DNA of 64,000 bases from Altibacter sp. (GCF_019913785.1 NZ_JAIOHK010000026.1:1-64000); one strand, 5' to 3'. Shown: positions 41,787 through 52,039, counted from the stretch's first letter. Numbers and translations: made by a program. Notes: generated by a model from the letters alone, not told the origin.

Positions 41787-44555
41787 ATGCTTAATTTTGA
41801 GGTTTCAAAAACTAAGCCAAAACTACAAAATAATAGCATCGTAGCATTGCAAACGAAACGGCAATTTTATTGGATTTATATATTTTCTCTGCTTTTTTGT
41901 GGTGTTACCGTATATTCACAAGATATCCCTCCAAAAGATGCCGTAAACATTCCTGCCAAGGCCGACACCATTACCGTACCTATAAAACCAATTGTATCTG
42001 AGATCAATGAAGTAATTGTCGATACGGTTAAAACAGATACCATTAAACCGCAAAAGGAATTCTTGGATGGTATTGTTGATTATTACGGAGAAGACTATGT
42101 GTATTTGGACCGCAAGGCCAACAAGGTATATATGTACAACAAGGCGTATATAGTCTACGGTGACATGCGGATAGACGCAGGGCTTATTATTTTAGACTAC
42201 AATAAAAATGAAGTTACTGCCAAGGGAATTGACAGTGCCGGCATCTATTCGCAGCGGCCTGTTTTTGTACAAGGTGGCAATAAGGCCGAACCCGATTCGT
42301 TGCGTTTCAACACTAAGACGAAGAAGGCAATTGTCTATAATACCCGAACGGAACAGAATGGGTTTCAAGTCTTTGCTTCGGCCACCAAAAAGGAAAACGA
42401 TTCGGTTTATTTTCTTCGGAATGTAAGGTTTACCACCTCCACCAATATCGAAAACCCCGAATATTATTTTTATACGCGAAAGGCAAAATTTGTCCCCAAA
42501 CGAAAGATTGTCACGGGATTAACCAATATGTACATAGCCGATGTCCCTACTCCTATCGGACTCCCATTTGCTTATTTTCCATTGACAGAGGATCGCACTT
42601 CGGGCTTTATCATTCCCACCATTGGGGAGAATAGCAATAGAGGGTTTTTCTTTCAAAATGGAGGCTATTATTTTGCTATTAACGACTATTTGGACCTTAC
42701 GGTTTTAGGAGATTATTACACCAACGGAAGCTATGGATTACGGGGGGAATCTTCCTATGTAATGCGTTATAAATTTCGCGGGAACATAAGCATACGATAC
42801 GAGAACCTGATCGATAGCGAAAGGGGCTTCCCGGATTTTAGTCAGAGTTCGGTCTATAATATTCGCTGGAGCCATAATCAGGATGCCAAATCGAACCCCT
42901 TAGCCAGATTTTCAGCTTCGGTAAATTTGGGAAGCAGCAAATATTTTCAACAATCTATCAATCAGACCAACAACGCGAGTGCATTGGTAAACACCTTGAG
43001 TTCTTCGATATCCTATGCAAGGACTTTTGAAGGTGAGCCGCAGGTAAATCTTACCGTAGCAGGGACGCATTCGCAGAACACCAATTCTCAAGAAATAAAT
43101 ATGTCGCTGCCAAATATCAATGCCAGCGTGTCACGTATTTTCCCGTTTGCGCCAAAAATTGGCACCAAAAAAGGAGCCTTGCAAAACATTAACTTCCAGT
43201 ACGATGTAACTGCCGAAAATAGATTCCGTACAATAGATTCACTGTTCTTTAAAAAAGAAATGTTTGAAAAGGCGCAGGTCGGGGCTCAGCACAATATCCC
43301 AATTAGTACCAATTTTAAAGTATTTAACTACCTAAGTGCTTCGGCAAGTACCAGTCTACGCGAAACTTGGGTGTTGAAAACGATACAACGAACTTACGAT
43401 GAGACCCTGAATGAGGGTGTGGGAGGCGTCGTAGAAGACACCATCCCCGGTTATGACAGATATTTGACGTATAATTTCTCTACGAGTCTTGGGACAACGG
43501 TCTATGGTCTTTTCAATTTTGGAGACGACAAAAAGATTCAAGCACTACGACATGTTATGCGACCTTCTATTAGTTATAATATTAATCCGGGTTTCGATCA
43601 ATATTATGATGAATATGTTATTCCGGCAACAGCAGATCCGGATGTCAACGAAGAGATTGTTTCGTATTCGCGTTTTCAGAATACCATTTACGGCGCTCCC
43701 AGCCGTGTCTTTTCCAGTAGTATTGGGATGTCGCTTAGCAATACCATTGAGGCCAAGGTGCGAAGTAGGGATACAACGCTTACCGAGCCGAAAAAGGTTT
43801 CGTTATTAAACAACCTTAACTTTTCAACCGGTTATAACCTTGCGGGAGATTCACTGCGTTGGAACCCCGTTAATTTTACGGGAAGTATTCCTGTTGTTGA
43901 GAAATTGGACTTTAATTTCAGCGGCACCTTAGATCCTTATGCTCTTAACAGCAACAATCAACGTATCGACGTATTTAATATTGATAATGGCGGAAGCCTC
44001 TTCAGACTAACCAATGCCAACATAAGTGTGAACTACACCTTTTCGAGTAAGGATCTCGAAGGAGGACTAGAAGAAAAAGATGATTTCGACACGGAAACGT
44101 TTCGAAATGGTGGCCGACCGGACGACCTGTTTGGAGATACCACCGACATTTATGATGGAAACCTTTATAAAGAAGACGATAAAGAGAAATCGAATAAAAA
44201 TATCGCCTGGTACAATTACAAAATTCCTTGGGACCTGCGATTGGCCTATACCATGTCGTACGCCAACGGACAACGACAAAGCGAAATTTCTTCACAGTCG
44301 TTAATGATGAGTGCCAATTTCGAGTTATCGCCGAGATGGCGGGTTGGTGCCTCTTCGGGTTATGATTTTAAAAACAAGGGCGTTACTTTAACACAATTCA
44401 GATTCCAGAGAGATTTGGAAAGTTGGCAAATGAGCTTCAATTGGACGCCCATTGGCAGTATAAATACCGCCTGGTATTTCTTTATAGGAATAAAATCTTC
44501 GGTTCTTAGCGATATAAAATACGACAAACGAAGAGAACCGGATAAACAAATTTAA
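41787..44555 (+). CDS. lptD: LPS-assembly protein LptD-like outer-membrane protein
   Basis: A 922-residue protein. A signal segment ends near VTVYSQ; the ATG at 41787 gives a long pre-signal tail and a later start is possible. Residues about 90-200 form the OstA/LptA-like jelly-roll (YVYLDRKANKVYMYNKAYI, ELRFNTKTKK-type strands). Residues from about 215 carry the LptD middle region (PIGLPFAYFPLTEDRTSGFIIP) and a large beta-barrel to the C terminus. It inserts lipopolysaccharide into the outer leaflet. Its neighbours (amidase, RidA, TamB) are the usual ones in this family. Confidence 0.88.
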   Translation: MLNFEVSKTKPKLQNNSIVALQTKRQFYWIYIFSLLFCGVTVYSQDIPPKDAVNIPAKADTITVPIKPIVSEINEVIVDTVKTDTIKPQKEFLDGIVDYYGEDYVYLDRKANKVYMYNKAYIVYGDMRIDAGLIILDYNKNEVTAKGIDSAGIYSQRPVFVQGGNKAEPDSLRFNTKTKKAIVYNTRTEQNGFQVFASATKKENDSVYFLRNVRFTTSTNIENPEYYFYTRKAKFVPKRKIVTGLTNMYIADVPTPIGLPFAYFPLTEDRTSGFIIPTIGENSNRGFFFQNGGYYFAINDYLDLTVLGDYYTNGSYGLRGESSYVMRYKFRGNISIRYENLIDSERGFPDFSQSSVYNIRWSHNQDAKSNPLARFSASVNLGSSKYFQQSINQTNNASALVNTLSSSISYARTFEGEPQVNLTVAGTHSQNTNSQEINMSLPNINASVSRIFPFAPKIGTKKGALQNINFQYDVTAENRFRTIDSLFFKKEMFEKAQVGAQHNIPISTNFKVFNYLSASASTSLRETWVLKTIQRTYDETLNEGVGGVVEDTIPGYDRYLTYNFSTSLGTTVYGLFNFGDDKKIQALRHVMRPSISYNINPGFDQYYDEYVIPATADPDVNEEIVSYSRFQNTIYGAPSRVFSSSIGMSLSNTIEAKVRSRDTTLTEPKKVSLLNNLNFSTGYNLAGDSLRWNPVNFTGSIPVVEKLDFNFSGTLDPYALNSNNQRIDVFNIDNGGSLFRLTNANISVNYTFSSKDLEGGLEEKDDFDTETFRNGGRPDDLFGDTTDIYDGNLYKEDDKEKSNKNIAWYNYKIPWDLRLAYTMSYANGQRQSEISSQSLMMSANFELSPRWRVGASSGYDFKNKGVTLTQFRFQRDLESWQMSFNWTPIGSINTAWYFFIGIKSSVLSDIKYDKRREPDKQI

Positions 44556-44568
44556 ACCCTTCAGAAAA

Positions 44569-44949
44569 ATGAAAAAGATTATAACCACCAAGAACGCTCC
44601 TGCCCCTATTGGGCCATACAATCAGGCCGTATTAAAAGGAACGATGTTATTTACTTCGGGACAAATTGCCTTAGATCCTAAGACCGGTGAATTGGTCTTG
44701 GGGGATATCAAGGCTGAGACCAAATTGGTCATGGAAAACTTAAAAGCCGTTTTGACCGAAGCAGGAATGACCTTTGAGCATGTACTAAAGACTTCCATCT
44801 TTATAAGCGACATGAAAAATTTTGCAGCTATTAATGAGGTATATGGCACTTATTTCAATGAAGCAACGGCACCTGCACGAGAGACTGTAGAAGTGGCTAA
44901 TCTACCAAAATATGTAAATGTGGAGATCTCGATGATCGCATCCTTATAA
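44569..44949 (+). CDS. RidA-family enamine/imine deaminase
   Basis: A 126-residue protein. Signatures are PAPIGPYNQAV at the start, LFTSGQIALDP, and the closing Arg-containing PARETVEVANLP with Arg needed for catalysis. It hydrolyses reactive 2-aminoacrylate and related enamines formed by PLP enzymes. It lies 13 bases after lptD. Its stop is one base from the stop of the convergent tamB-like gene. Confidence 0.95.
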   Translation: MKKIITTKNAPAPIGPYNQAVLKGTMLFTSGQIALDPKTGELVLGDIKAETKLVMENLKAVLTEAGMTFEHVLKTSIFISDMKNFAAINEVYGTYFNEATAPARETVEVANLPKYVNVEISMIASL

Positions 44950-44950
44950 T

Positions 44951-47900
44951 TCAATCCTCATTATTCTCTTTGGTTCCCTGTGTGTTAAAATCCTCAGGAA
45001 ATGTACTGTCTTCCGGTATTATAGGCATTTCATCTACCGACTCCAGGGTAATCTTTCTGTTGAATAATTTCTGAACCAATTCTTTAAATGTATCAAAGTC
45101 TACCGAGTAGGATAGGCCGGCCCCTTGTTCAAATATCTGATCTTCCCCGATAAATTGTACATCGGCTTGTCTGTTGAAAAAGTTGATGCGCAAACTACCA
45201 TCTTCATTGACCAACCATTGTACTTCAATATCACCCGCTATGGCAGATTCGTTTATACCTCCAACAGGGACACCAACTTTTCCATTGATAAGAATGCGTT
45301 CGTTAATTTGTGTGGACAAGGTAATTCCGAATCTATCAGCTGTTTCCTGATTCGGCAGCCTAGATCCCTGTGAATAGTCGAGGCCGACTATAAATTTCCC
45401 GTCTTGATCTGCAAACAGTTCGTTAACCAGTCCCGAAACTCGTTCAACCAAAGTACCTGTAAAGGCGTTGGATCCTTCATAATTATCATTCACAAAAGAA
45501 CCGGTAGCTAAAAGAAAAAGTGCTTGTTTTTCACGTTGTTCTTCACTCTGTAATTTATATTCCAACTCGCTCTTAACAATTGAACTTACTCTGGGAAATT
45601 CAATTCGGAATGCGATCTCAGGGTGGGTCAGTTCTCCGGTGAGATCGACCAAAACCTCTACGGGCATCTTGCGGTTGATAGAAGGATTATCCAGTAATAT
45701 GGACGGATTAGCTTGGGTTGTATACCTTGCGCTCAGATTTAAACGAGCGCGTTCCGGACTACCATCCCAGGTGACACTACCGCCGGGTACCACTTCGATA
45801 TTTTTTTGGATGATCCCACCATATCGGAAGTCGTATTCACCTTTTATAACCAAGAAGTCACCCCACATTCTAAACTTGCCCAGGGTGTTGATTTCTATTA
45901 ACAGTATTCCTGCTCCCCTACCTTTAAGGGTAGAATTATTTATCGGATCCACTACTACCTCTACTTCGGCCTTGTCGTTAATATCCAATTCGAAATTTAG
46001 CGATAGGCCTTTCACCTCTTCCGAAACAATGGTTTCTCCGCTAATTCGGGCTTCTTTTTCGGCAGGCGACAAGAATTTGATAAACGAGTCGTCACCAATA
46101 GACTCCATATCACTAATCGGAATTTTAAATGTAGTGCCCTCTTCGGTAGTAGCAACCACATCGATCACCAATTCGTCTACCGGGCCTTTAATGTCGGCAT
46201 TTCCGCTAATAAAGGCGGTACCGTAGTACAGCGCATCTTCATTGGGAGGCGTGTCAAGTACTAACAGACGCTCCGGGGCTTCGATATTCAAGTTCAATTC
46301 CCAATCGCCAAAATTGGTATGGGTAGCATTTCCGAAGAGCACTCCTTCGGTACCGTATTTGGTATCGGTGATGGTCGTGGTTCGCAAATCGAATTTATTG
46401 GTGGTCACCACAATCTGTGTTCCCTCACCTAGTTTGAAATCGGTGTTGAGATACGGAATCTTTAAGCCGCTATTGTCTAAGTTAATCCGGCCTAGCATAT
46501 TGGGTGACTTATAATTTCCACTAACTCGGACATTTCCTGAAGCACTTCCGCGTATGTTGGTGATGATATCACCTCCAAACGGACTGAAAGCTTGCATATT
46601 GAATTGATTGAGCTCTACATCCATACGAATACGAGAGATGGCTTCCGAGACATCAATTTCGCCCACGGCATTGATCGATTTCACATTGTTGTTGGTCAGC
46701 GACGTATTGATGGAATATTTGGTAAGATCTTCATTTCCTGAAATATCCAAAAGCAAATCTCCAAATGCAATATCATTAATAACAACTCCGTCGATGGTTA
46801 CATTCGAATTGGGATAATAGGCTTTGTTTTTTTGAACAAAACTCAGTTTCCCATTGACATTACCGGCAAGCCTTAAACTATCCACCGGTGGCACAAGATT
46901 CCCAATATTAACATCTTTAAACTGCAGTTGTACATTTTTATAGGTGGAATCGCGTAATGATCCAGCCAATTGAATTACCTCATTCTCATGTTTAAATACT
47001 AAAGAATCGATTCTAATTTGATTAAAGTTATCGTCGAAGGTCACCTTATTCAAATTGTTATTTTCCTTATTGATAAACCAGACGTTGTCTTTATAGGTTA
47101 TATCCGATTTCTTAACACCTACTACCGATTTACCTTCAGGGTTGATTGTATGGAATAGCGAAAGGTTGAAAAGATCCTGCTTTTCTTTTCCCCCTTTAAA
47201 TTCGGAACGGATAAACAGCGTATCGCTGATGGTCTTATTAATGAGATTGACCTCTGTTACATCATAAAATCCGGCATCGATAGAATCAATCGATATATAA
47301 GTGTTGTAAATAGGGTTGTCATTGTCCACTTGAATATTGACCTTGGATAGGTAATTTTTAAAGAGGATTATTTCGGGAGACTTAAAATTTAATTTGAATT
47401 TAGATTCATCCGAAGAAACCGAACCTCTTACTCTGGTATTTTCACCCAATTGCAGTTCGGGTACAAAAACTTCTACAATCTTGTTAAAAACCTGAAACTC
47501 ATAATCTATATATTGGTTTGTTGTGACTTCTTGTGGTATGTAGTTTGCGTAGTTACTCCCTACTCCGTTTCGGAACAGGTCTGGGATATCTTCCACCAAA
47601 AATTCACCCGAAATTTTACCGTTTATTATATCCGGAGAATTAATTTCGATAGTTCGTACCTTGTCATTAAATGAAGAGGTTACCTTAAAATCGTTGAAGA
47701 AGAAATCGTCTGTTTCATTCTGATAAAATGTTTGTTGAAACGTAATGGTTCCATAGGCATCATCAATGGTAGTTCCGTTCATGTCCATGATCACCTTTCC
47801 GGCAAATACCGAAACACTATCTCGCGTGATAAGCTTAAGCTTATTTAATTCAGCAAATTCAACATCGGCTTCAAAATCATATTGGTTAAAATCTTTGGAC

Positions 47901-49345
47901 ACATCGATTAGCCCTTTAAAATTCAATTTTAAATTTGGGTCGTCAATACTTAATTCTCCATTAAAGAGCGGGTTTTTCAGATTTCCGGAGACCTTGATCT
48001 TCTGATAATTATACCCCTCGAAATTAAATGACGAAATGGTACCTTTTATCTGGGTATTTACTGTCTGTTGTGTAAAACCTCTGCCGTCAAAATTCAGGTT
48101 GGCTGTGGTGTTGCCAAGGGAGGTTGTTCTCGCAATCTTGCCCAGATTAAATCGCTTCAGAATAATATTTCCCTTATAAAAAGCATTGTCGAAATTATTG
48201 ATATTACCCATTGAAAAATCAATTTCAGCATTTCCGATACTGCTTACTAGGGAACTTTTTGTGATCAAGTCGGTTGTCGTAATCGATGTGTTTCCGCTCA
48301 ACGTAAATTTACCGGCATCTTTCAATTCAACCGGGACGACTTCGCCCAATATCTTCGGCATAAATCTTCGCAATTCGTAATAACTGGTACTAATACTGTG
48401 ATTCTCCGCATCAATCGAATAGTAATTTTCTTCGCTTAAAATACCCTTTATAGTAAAATCCCCCGTTATACGGGTATCTCCGGTGGCAAGCTTGGTGTTT
48501 GTAAACGAAAAGTTGTTTAGTGTTCCATTAAACTCACCATCGATATGAATAATTTGATCGGGGCCAAATTCATTATAAAAACCATTTAGATCGTTCGTAG
48601 CCAGCTCCGTTTCCTTGAGGTATGCATTGATGGTTACATTGTTCATAAAATCGCCCATTCCTTTTTCACCATAGTGAAGCACAATGTCCCCTGCGATCTT
48701 AGAACTCTCGGTTTGAAGATTTAAATTGACAAACTCCATGGCTTCCGGTGTGTAGGAAAAGGCTGCCTCCATGTGATGAATTTCAAAGCCTCTATCTGCT
48801 ATAAGCGACAATGATTCTATATGGGCGGTTATGTCGGGACCTAAAATTTTAAAATCGTCAGCAATTAGATTTACACCACTCAGATTAAAGACCTCCGGGT
48901 TTTCCAGATTATAATCGGTGATCCTAACTTTGCTATCCAACATGCTAACATCATTGCTAAAAAGTGAAAAAGGAGTGGTACTGGGAGCTCCGGTATCAAA
49001 TTTTTCAGCAAAAATGGAAAGATTATCGGTCGCCTCATCCTTATAGGTAGTCACATATAACTTGGCTTCGGTAAGGTCGATGTTTCCAAATCCGAGTTTG
49101 CCATTTATTAAATTCTGAAAACTTAAAATGTTAGTTTGCAAGGATTTTGCGTAAATAAGTGTATCGTCGTGGTGATCGGGAATATAGACCTCTCGTATAT
49201 CTACTTCCCCCTTCCAATTAAGGCCAATGCGTTCAATATCGATACAGGTGCCATAGGTATTATTTAGATCTCGTGTTACTTTCTCTGCAATATAGGTTTG
49301 TACCGAAGGGATGGATAAAATAATAATCAAAATCACGATCAGCAA
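44951..49345 (-). CDS. TamB-domain translocation/assembly protein
   Basis: A protein of at least 1464 residues. It has an N-terminal membrane anchor, then a very long repetitive beta-strand body (beta-taco, as in TamB and AsmA-like proteins), and the DUF490 domain at the C terminus (GILLIEINTLGKFRMWGDFLVIKGEYDF, DLTGELTHPEIAFRI). It spans the periplasm and helps lipids or outer-membrane proteins reach the outer membrane. No ATG opens this frame: a TTG at 49345 is the first usual start. The frame extends to 49399 and encodes a very plausible positively charged leader, KRIKKLRKIIVRTFAIL, directly after a TAA, so the true start is uncertain and may be a rare codon. Confidence 0.88.
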   Translation of the reverse strand: MLIVILIIILSIPSVQTYIAEKVTRDLNNTYGTCIDIERIGLNWKGEVDIREVYIPDHHDDTLIYAKSLQTNILSFQNLINGKLGFGNIDLTEAKLYVTTYKDEATDNLSIFAEKFDTGAPSTTPFSLFSNDVSMLDSKVRITDYNLENPEVFNLSGVNLIADDFKILGPDITAHIESLSLIADRGFEIHHMEAAFSYTPEAMEFVNLNLQTESSKIAGDIVLHYGEKGMGDFMNNVTINAYLKETELATNDLNGFYNEFGPDQIIHIDGEFNGTLNNFSFTNTKLATGDTRITGDFTIKGILSEENYYSIDAENHSISTSYYELRRFMPKILGEVVPVELKDAGKFTLSGNTSITTTDLITKSSLVSSIGNAEIDFSMGNINNFDNAFYKGNIILKRFNLGKIARTTSLGNTTANLNFDGRGFTQQTVNTQIKGTISSFNFEGYNYQKIKVSGNLKNPLFNGELSIDDPNLKLNFKGLIDVSKDFNQYDFEADVEFAELNKLKLITRDSVSVFAGKVIMDMNGTTIDDAYGTITFQQTFYQNETDDFFFNDFKVTSSFNDKVRTIEINSPDIINGKISGEFLVEDIPDLFRNGVGSNYANYIPQEVTTNQYIDYEFQVFNKIVEVFVPELQLGENTRVRGSVSSDESKFKLNFKSPEIILFKNYLSKVNIQVDNDNPIYNTYISIDSIDAGFYDVTEVNLINKTISDTLFIRSEFKGGKEKQDLFNLSLFHTINPEGKSVVGVKKSDITYKDNVWFINKENNNLNKVTFDDNFNQIRIDSLVFKHENEVIQLAGSLRDSTYKNVQLQFKDVNIGNLVPPVDSLRLAGNVNGKLSFVQKNKAYYPNSNVTIDGVVINDIAFGDLLLDISGNEDLTKYSINTSLTNNNVKSINAVGEIDVSEAISRIRMDVELNQFNMQAFSPFGGDIITNIRGSASGNVRVSGNYKSPNMLGRINLDNSGLKIPYLNTDFKLGEGTQIVVTTNKFDLRTTTITDTKYGTEGVLFGNATHTNFGDWELNLNIEAPERLLVLDTPPNEDALYYGTAFISGNADIKGPVDELVIDVVATTEEGTTFKIPISDMESIGDDSFIKFLSPAEKEARISGETIVSEEVKGLSLNFELDINDKAEVEVVVDPINNSTLKGRGAGILLIEINTLGKFRMWGDFLVIKGEYDFRYGGIIQKNIEVVPGGSVTWDGSPERARLNLSARYTTQANPSILLDNPSINRKMPVEVLVDLTGELTHPEIAFRIEFPRVSSIVKSELEYKLQSEEQREKQALFLLATGSFVNDNYEGSNAFTGTLVERVSGLVNELFADQDGKFIVGLDYSQGSRLPNQETADRFGITLSTQINERILINGKVGVPVGGINESAIAGDIEVQWLVNEDGSLRINFFNRQADVQFIGEDQIFEQGAGLSYSVDFDTFKELVQKLFNRKITLESVDEMPIIPEDSTFPEDFNTQGTKENNED

Positions 49346-49441
49346 TACTAAGATTGCGAAAGTGCGAACTATTATTTTCCTTAATTTTTTGATACGCTTT
49401 TAATGTTTTAATTTTGACTTCAAATAATATGCCTCTTTACA

Positions 49442-50464
49442 TTGAATCAAAAAAATTGCTACATACTGGGTATTGAATCCTCCTGCGACGATACCGCTGC
49501 AGCTGTGATAAACAACGGCGTTATCCTGTCTAATGTTGTTGCCACTCAAAAAATTCACGAGGAATTTGGTGGCGTTGTTCCGGAACTAGCGTCGCGAGCA
49601 CATCAACAAAACATTGTTCCGGTCGTTCACCAAGCACTGCGCAAAGCAAATATCGACAAAAAACAGTTAAGTGCCATAGCTTTTACAAGGGGGCCCGGAT
49701 TGATGGGATCACTATTGGTAGGTACCTCATTTTCAAAGTCTTTGGCTATGGGATTAGGCATTCCATTGATCGATGTAAATCATATGCAAGCGCATATTCT
49801 GGCACATTTTATAAAGGCCGAAGGGCAAACTGCTCCCAACTTTCCCTTTTTGGCCTTGACGATAAGCGGCGGCCATACACAGATTGTGAAAGTGACCGAT
49901 TATTTTGAAATGGAAGTAATTGGCGAGACCATTGACGATGCGGTTGGAGAAGCCTTCGATAAGGCCGGAAAAATTCTAGGACTCCCCTATCCCGGTGGAC
50001 CACAAATTGACACCTATGCCCAACAGGGAAATCCCAAACGATTTAAATTCCCAAAACCGAAAGTAAGTCCGTTGGATTTCAGTTTCAGCGGCTTAAAGAC
50101 GGCTGTCTTGTATTTTGTGGAAAAAGAAGTTGGAAAAAATGCTAACTTTATAGAGGAGAATATAAACGACATTTGTGCAAGCTTGCAACATACCATAGTT
50201 GATTATTTGATGGATAAGCTGAAAAACGCCGTCAAACAAACCGGCATAAAGGAAATTGCCATGGGCGGGGGTGTTTCGGCAAATAGTGGCATTAGAAAGG
50301 CCTTGCAGGATGCACAGTCAAAATACGGTTGGAAAACACATATTCCAAAGTTTGAGTTTTGTACAGACAATGCGGCAATGATCGCTATTGTGGGTGAATT
50401 AAAATACAAACAGCAGTTGTTCGCCAAGAACGATGTTGTTGCAAAAGCAAGAATGAAATTATAA
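49442..50464 (+). CDS. tsaD: tRNA N6-adenosine threonylcarbamoyltransferase
   Basis: A 340-residue ASKHA-fold enzyme. Signatures are ILGIESSCDDTAAAV, VPELASRAHQQNI with the iron-binding His residues of HMQAHILAHF, and FSFSGLKTAV. It transfers threonylcarbamoyl to A37 of tRNAs reading ANN codons. The start is a TTG at 49442; no in-frame ATG exists upstream, and an ATG at 49429 is out of frame. It is divergent from tamB with a 96-base gap, and its stop overlaps the TfoX-like gene start. Confidence 0.96.
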   Translation: MNQKNCYILGIESSCDDTAAAVINNGVILSNVVATQKIHEEFGGVVPELASRAHQQNIVPVVHQALRKANIDKKQLSAIAFTRGPGLMGSLLVGTSFSKSLAMGLGIPLIDVNHMQAHILAHFIKAEGQTAPNFPFLALTISGGHTQIVKVTDYFEMEVIGETIDDAVGEAFDKAGKILGLPYPGGPQIDTYAQQGNPKRFKFPKPKVSPLDFSFSGLKTAVLYFVEKEVGKNANFIEENINDICASLQHTIVDYLMDKLKNAVKQTGIKEIAMGGGVSANSGIRKALQDAQSKYGWKTHIPKFEFCTDNAAMIAIVGELKYKQQLFAKNDVVAKARMKL

Positions 50465-50796
50465 TGAAAGAAAAATCGGAAGAGATCGTTCGTAGGATAC
50501 GGGTTGCCACCCTACCTTGGACCGCACATGTCACTGAAAAGAAGATGTTTGGGGGTTCCTGTTTTTTGTACAATGGGAAAATGTGTGTGGGTGAAACTAA
50601 AGAGCGCCTAATGGTACGCGTTGTTCCCGAAAAAATAGACGAGCTCATGGCGAATCCTCATGTTTCTCCTATGGATTTTACAGGCAAACCCCTGAAGGAA
50701 TTTATTTTTGTTTCTGAAGAAGGATTCGATACCGAAGAAAAACTACAACAATGGATTGAGCTTGGAATTGAACATGCGCAGTTTAAAAGCAAGTAA
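50464..50796 (+). CDS. TfoX/Sxy N-terminal domain protein
   Basis: A 110-residue protein covering only the TfoX N-terminal domain: KKMFGGSCFLYNGKMCVGE, LMVRVVPEKIDELMANP and PLKEFIFVSEEGF. Full-length Sxy activates competence genes with CRP in gammaproteobacteria. The single-domain form in Bacteroidota has no known role, and a competence function is not implied. Coupled to tsaD by a one-base overlap. Confidence 0.87.
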   Translation: MKEKSEEIVRRIRVATLPWTAHVTEKKMFGGSCFLYNGKMCVGETKERLMVRVVPEKIDELMANPHVSPMDFTGKPLKEFIFVSEEGFDTEEKLQQWIELGIEHAQFKSK

Positions 50797-50797
50797 T

Positions 50798-51511
50798 ATG
50801 CAGCTTTTTTTCCATCCCTCCATTTCTGAAGCTTCCAAAGAGGTTGTATTCGACAAAGAAGAAAGCAGACATATTTCGAAGGTATTGCGAAAGCAGGCAG
50901 GCGATTTATTGCAGCTCACCAACGGTCAAGGAACTTTCTTCGAAGCCGCTTTGACTAGTACCAACCCGAAACAGTGCCTTGCAACAATTACAAATTGGGA
51001 AAAGCAGCTACCACTACCCTACCGGCTGCATTTGGCAGTTGCCCCTACCAAACTGAACGACCGCTACGAATGGTTCTTGGAAAAGGCGACCGAGATAGGA
51101 GTTTCGGAGATTACTCCTATTATTTGTGAGCATAGCGAACGAAAGGTGATTAAGCCCGAACGCTATGAGAAAATCATTCAGAGCGCCATGAAACAATCAC
51201 TTAAGGCCTATCTTCCAAAATTGAACGCTGCAATTTCCTTAAAGGATTTTATGCACGCTGAAATACCTTCAGAAACAATTAAATGCATAGCCCACTGCGA
51301 GGAAACGTCAAAATACTCGCTAAAATCGCAACTTCAGCCTGGCGGTTCAATCCTTATTTTAATAGGACCTGAAGGCGATTTCTCTACTTCTGAAATCACC
51401 TTGGCTAAAAGTATTGGATTTCTACCGGTGAGTTTGGGGCGAAGCCGACTGCGGACCGAAACGGCTGCTGTTGTTGCATGTCATAGCGTGGCTTTTACAA
51501 ATGAGCTGTAG
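50798..51511 (+). CDS. rsmE: 16S rRNA (uracil(1498)-N(3))-methyltransferase
   Basis: A 237-residue SPOUT enzyme. The PUA-like N-terminal domain begins MQLFFHPSISEASK. The catalytic knot has LAVAPTKLNDRYEWFLEKATEIGV, ILILIGPEGDFSTSEI and SLGRSRLRTETAAVVACH. It methylates U1498 of 16S rRNA. I take the ATG at 50798, one base after the TfoX-like stop; the longer frame from 50708 overlaps that gene by about 90 bases and is unlikely. Confidence 0.94.
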   Translation: MQLFFHPSISEASKEVVFDKEESRHISKVLRKQAGDLLQLTNGQGTFFEAALTSTNPKQCLATITNWEKQLPLPYRLHLAVAPTKLNDRYEWFLEKATEIGVSEITPIICEHSERKVIKPERYEKIIQSAMKQSLKAYLPKLNAAISLKDFMHAEIPSETIKCIAHCEETSKYSLKSQLQPGGSILILIGPEGDFSTSEITLAKSIGFLPVSLGRSRLRTETAAVVACHSVAFTNEL

Positions 51512-51814
51512 TTATCCTATTTGGTACGGCTTAGTTTCGAATCAAGTGCATTTTCAATTTCTTCTAACTATATTTTGAGGAAAAGAGGTCTTCCGAGAGC
51601 TAGCTTCTGCGAATTAATTCAATGCATTTCCATGCCGGATACTGCCAAATGTTTTTGCGCATGGAAAAGTTTCCGTGCAAAATGCTAATATCTTAAAGAA
51701 AAGTGCATTTCGTCGATGCTAATTACCGATAATCGTAAATTATTGTGTTTTTTTATAGATTATATGAAAATTATTACTTAGTTTTCCGGTCCCAAATCAA
51801 TACTAATTTTCAAT
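51512..51814. other. Intergenic stretch after rsmE
   Basis: About 300 bases with no supported gene, terminator or known RNA. It becomes AT-rich towards 51730-51800, as expected of a promoter region for the small ORF that follows, but no clear TAnnTTTG box is placed well. Confidence 0.6.
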
Positions 51815-52039
51815 ATGTCACCAGCAGCAAGAAAATTTGAGCATGCGTTAAACCTACCTACTATCGCTTCCGGCCTTATGGCAGTGGAGCATATCGCTAC
51901 ACCCGATTTTCATTTTGAAAATCTTCGTACCAGTCCGATGACGGTGGCGCATAGCGCGAAGGTTTCGGTTAATCTACTTAAGGATTGGATGGAATTCACT
52001 CATATTCTGGGTAACGGGATCCTTTCCAAAATTTCCTAG
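51815..52039 (+). CDS. Hypothetical 74-residue protein
   Basis: A small ORF starting MSPAARKFEHALNLP. The translation has ordinary composition, helix-forming segments and no signal or membrane segment; residues IASGLMAVEHIATPDFHFENL look like a globular core. No family recognised. It could be a gene remnant, but its ATG start, the AT-rich upstream sequence and its lone position make it a fair candidate for a real small gene. Confidence 0.45.
   Translation: MSPAARKFEHALNLPTIASGLMAVEHIATPDFHFENLRTSPMTVAHSAKVSVNLLKDWMEFTHILGNGILSKIS

Noticed and set aside
50464..50796. Competence regulator role for the TfoX-like protein
   Set aside because: Only the N-terminal domain is present and no competence genes or CRP-S type sites are seen.
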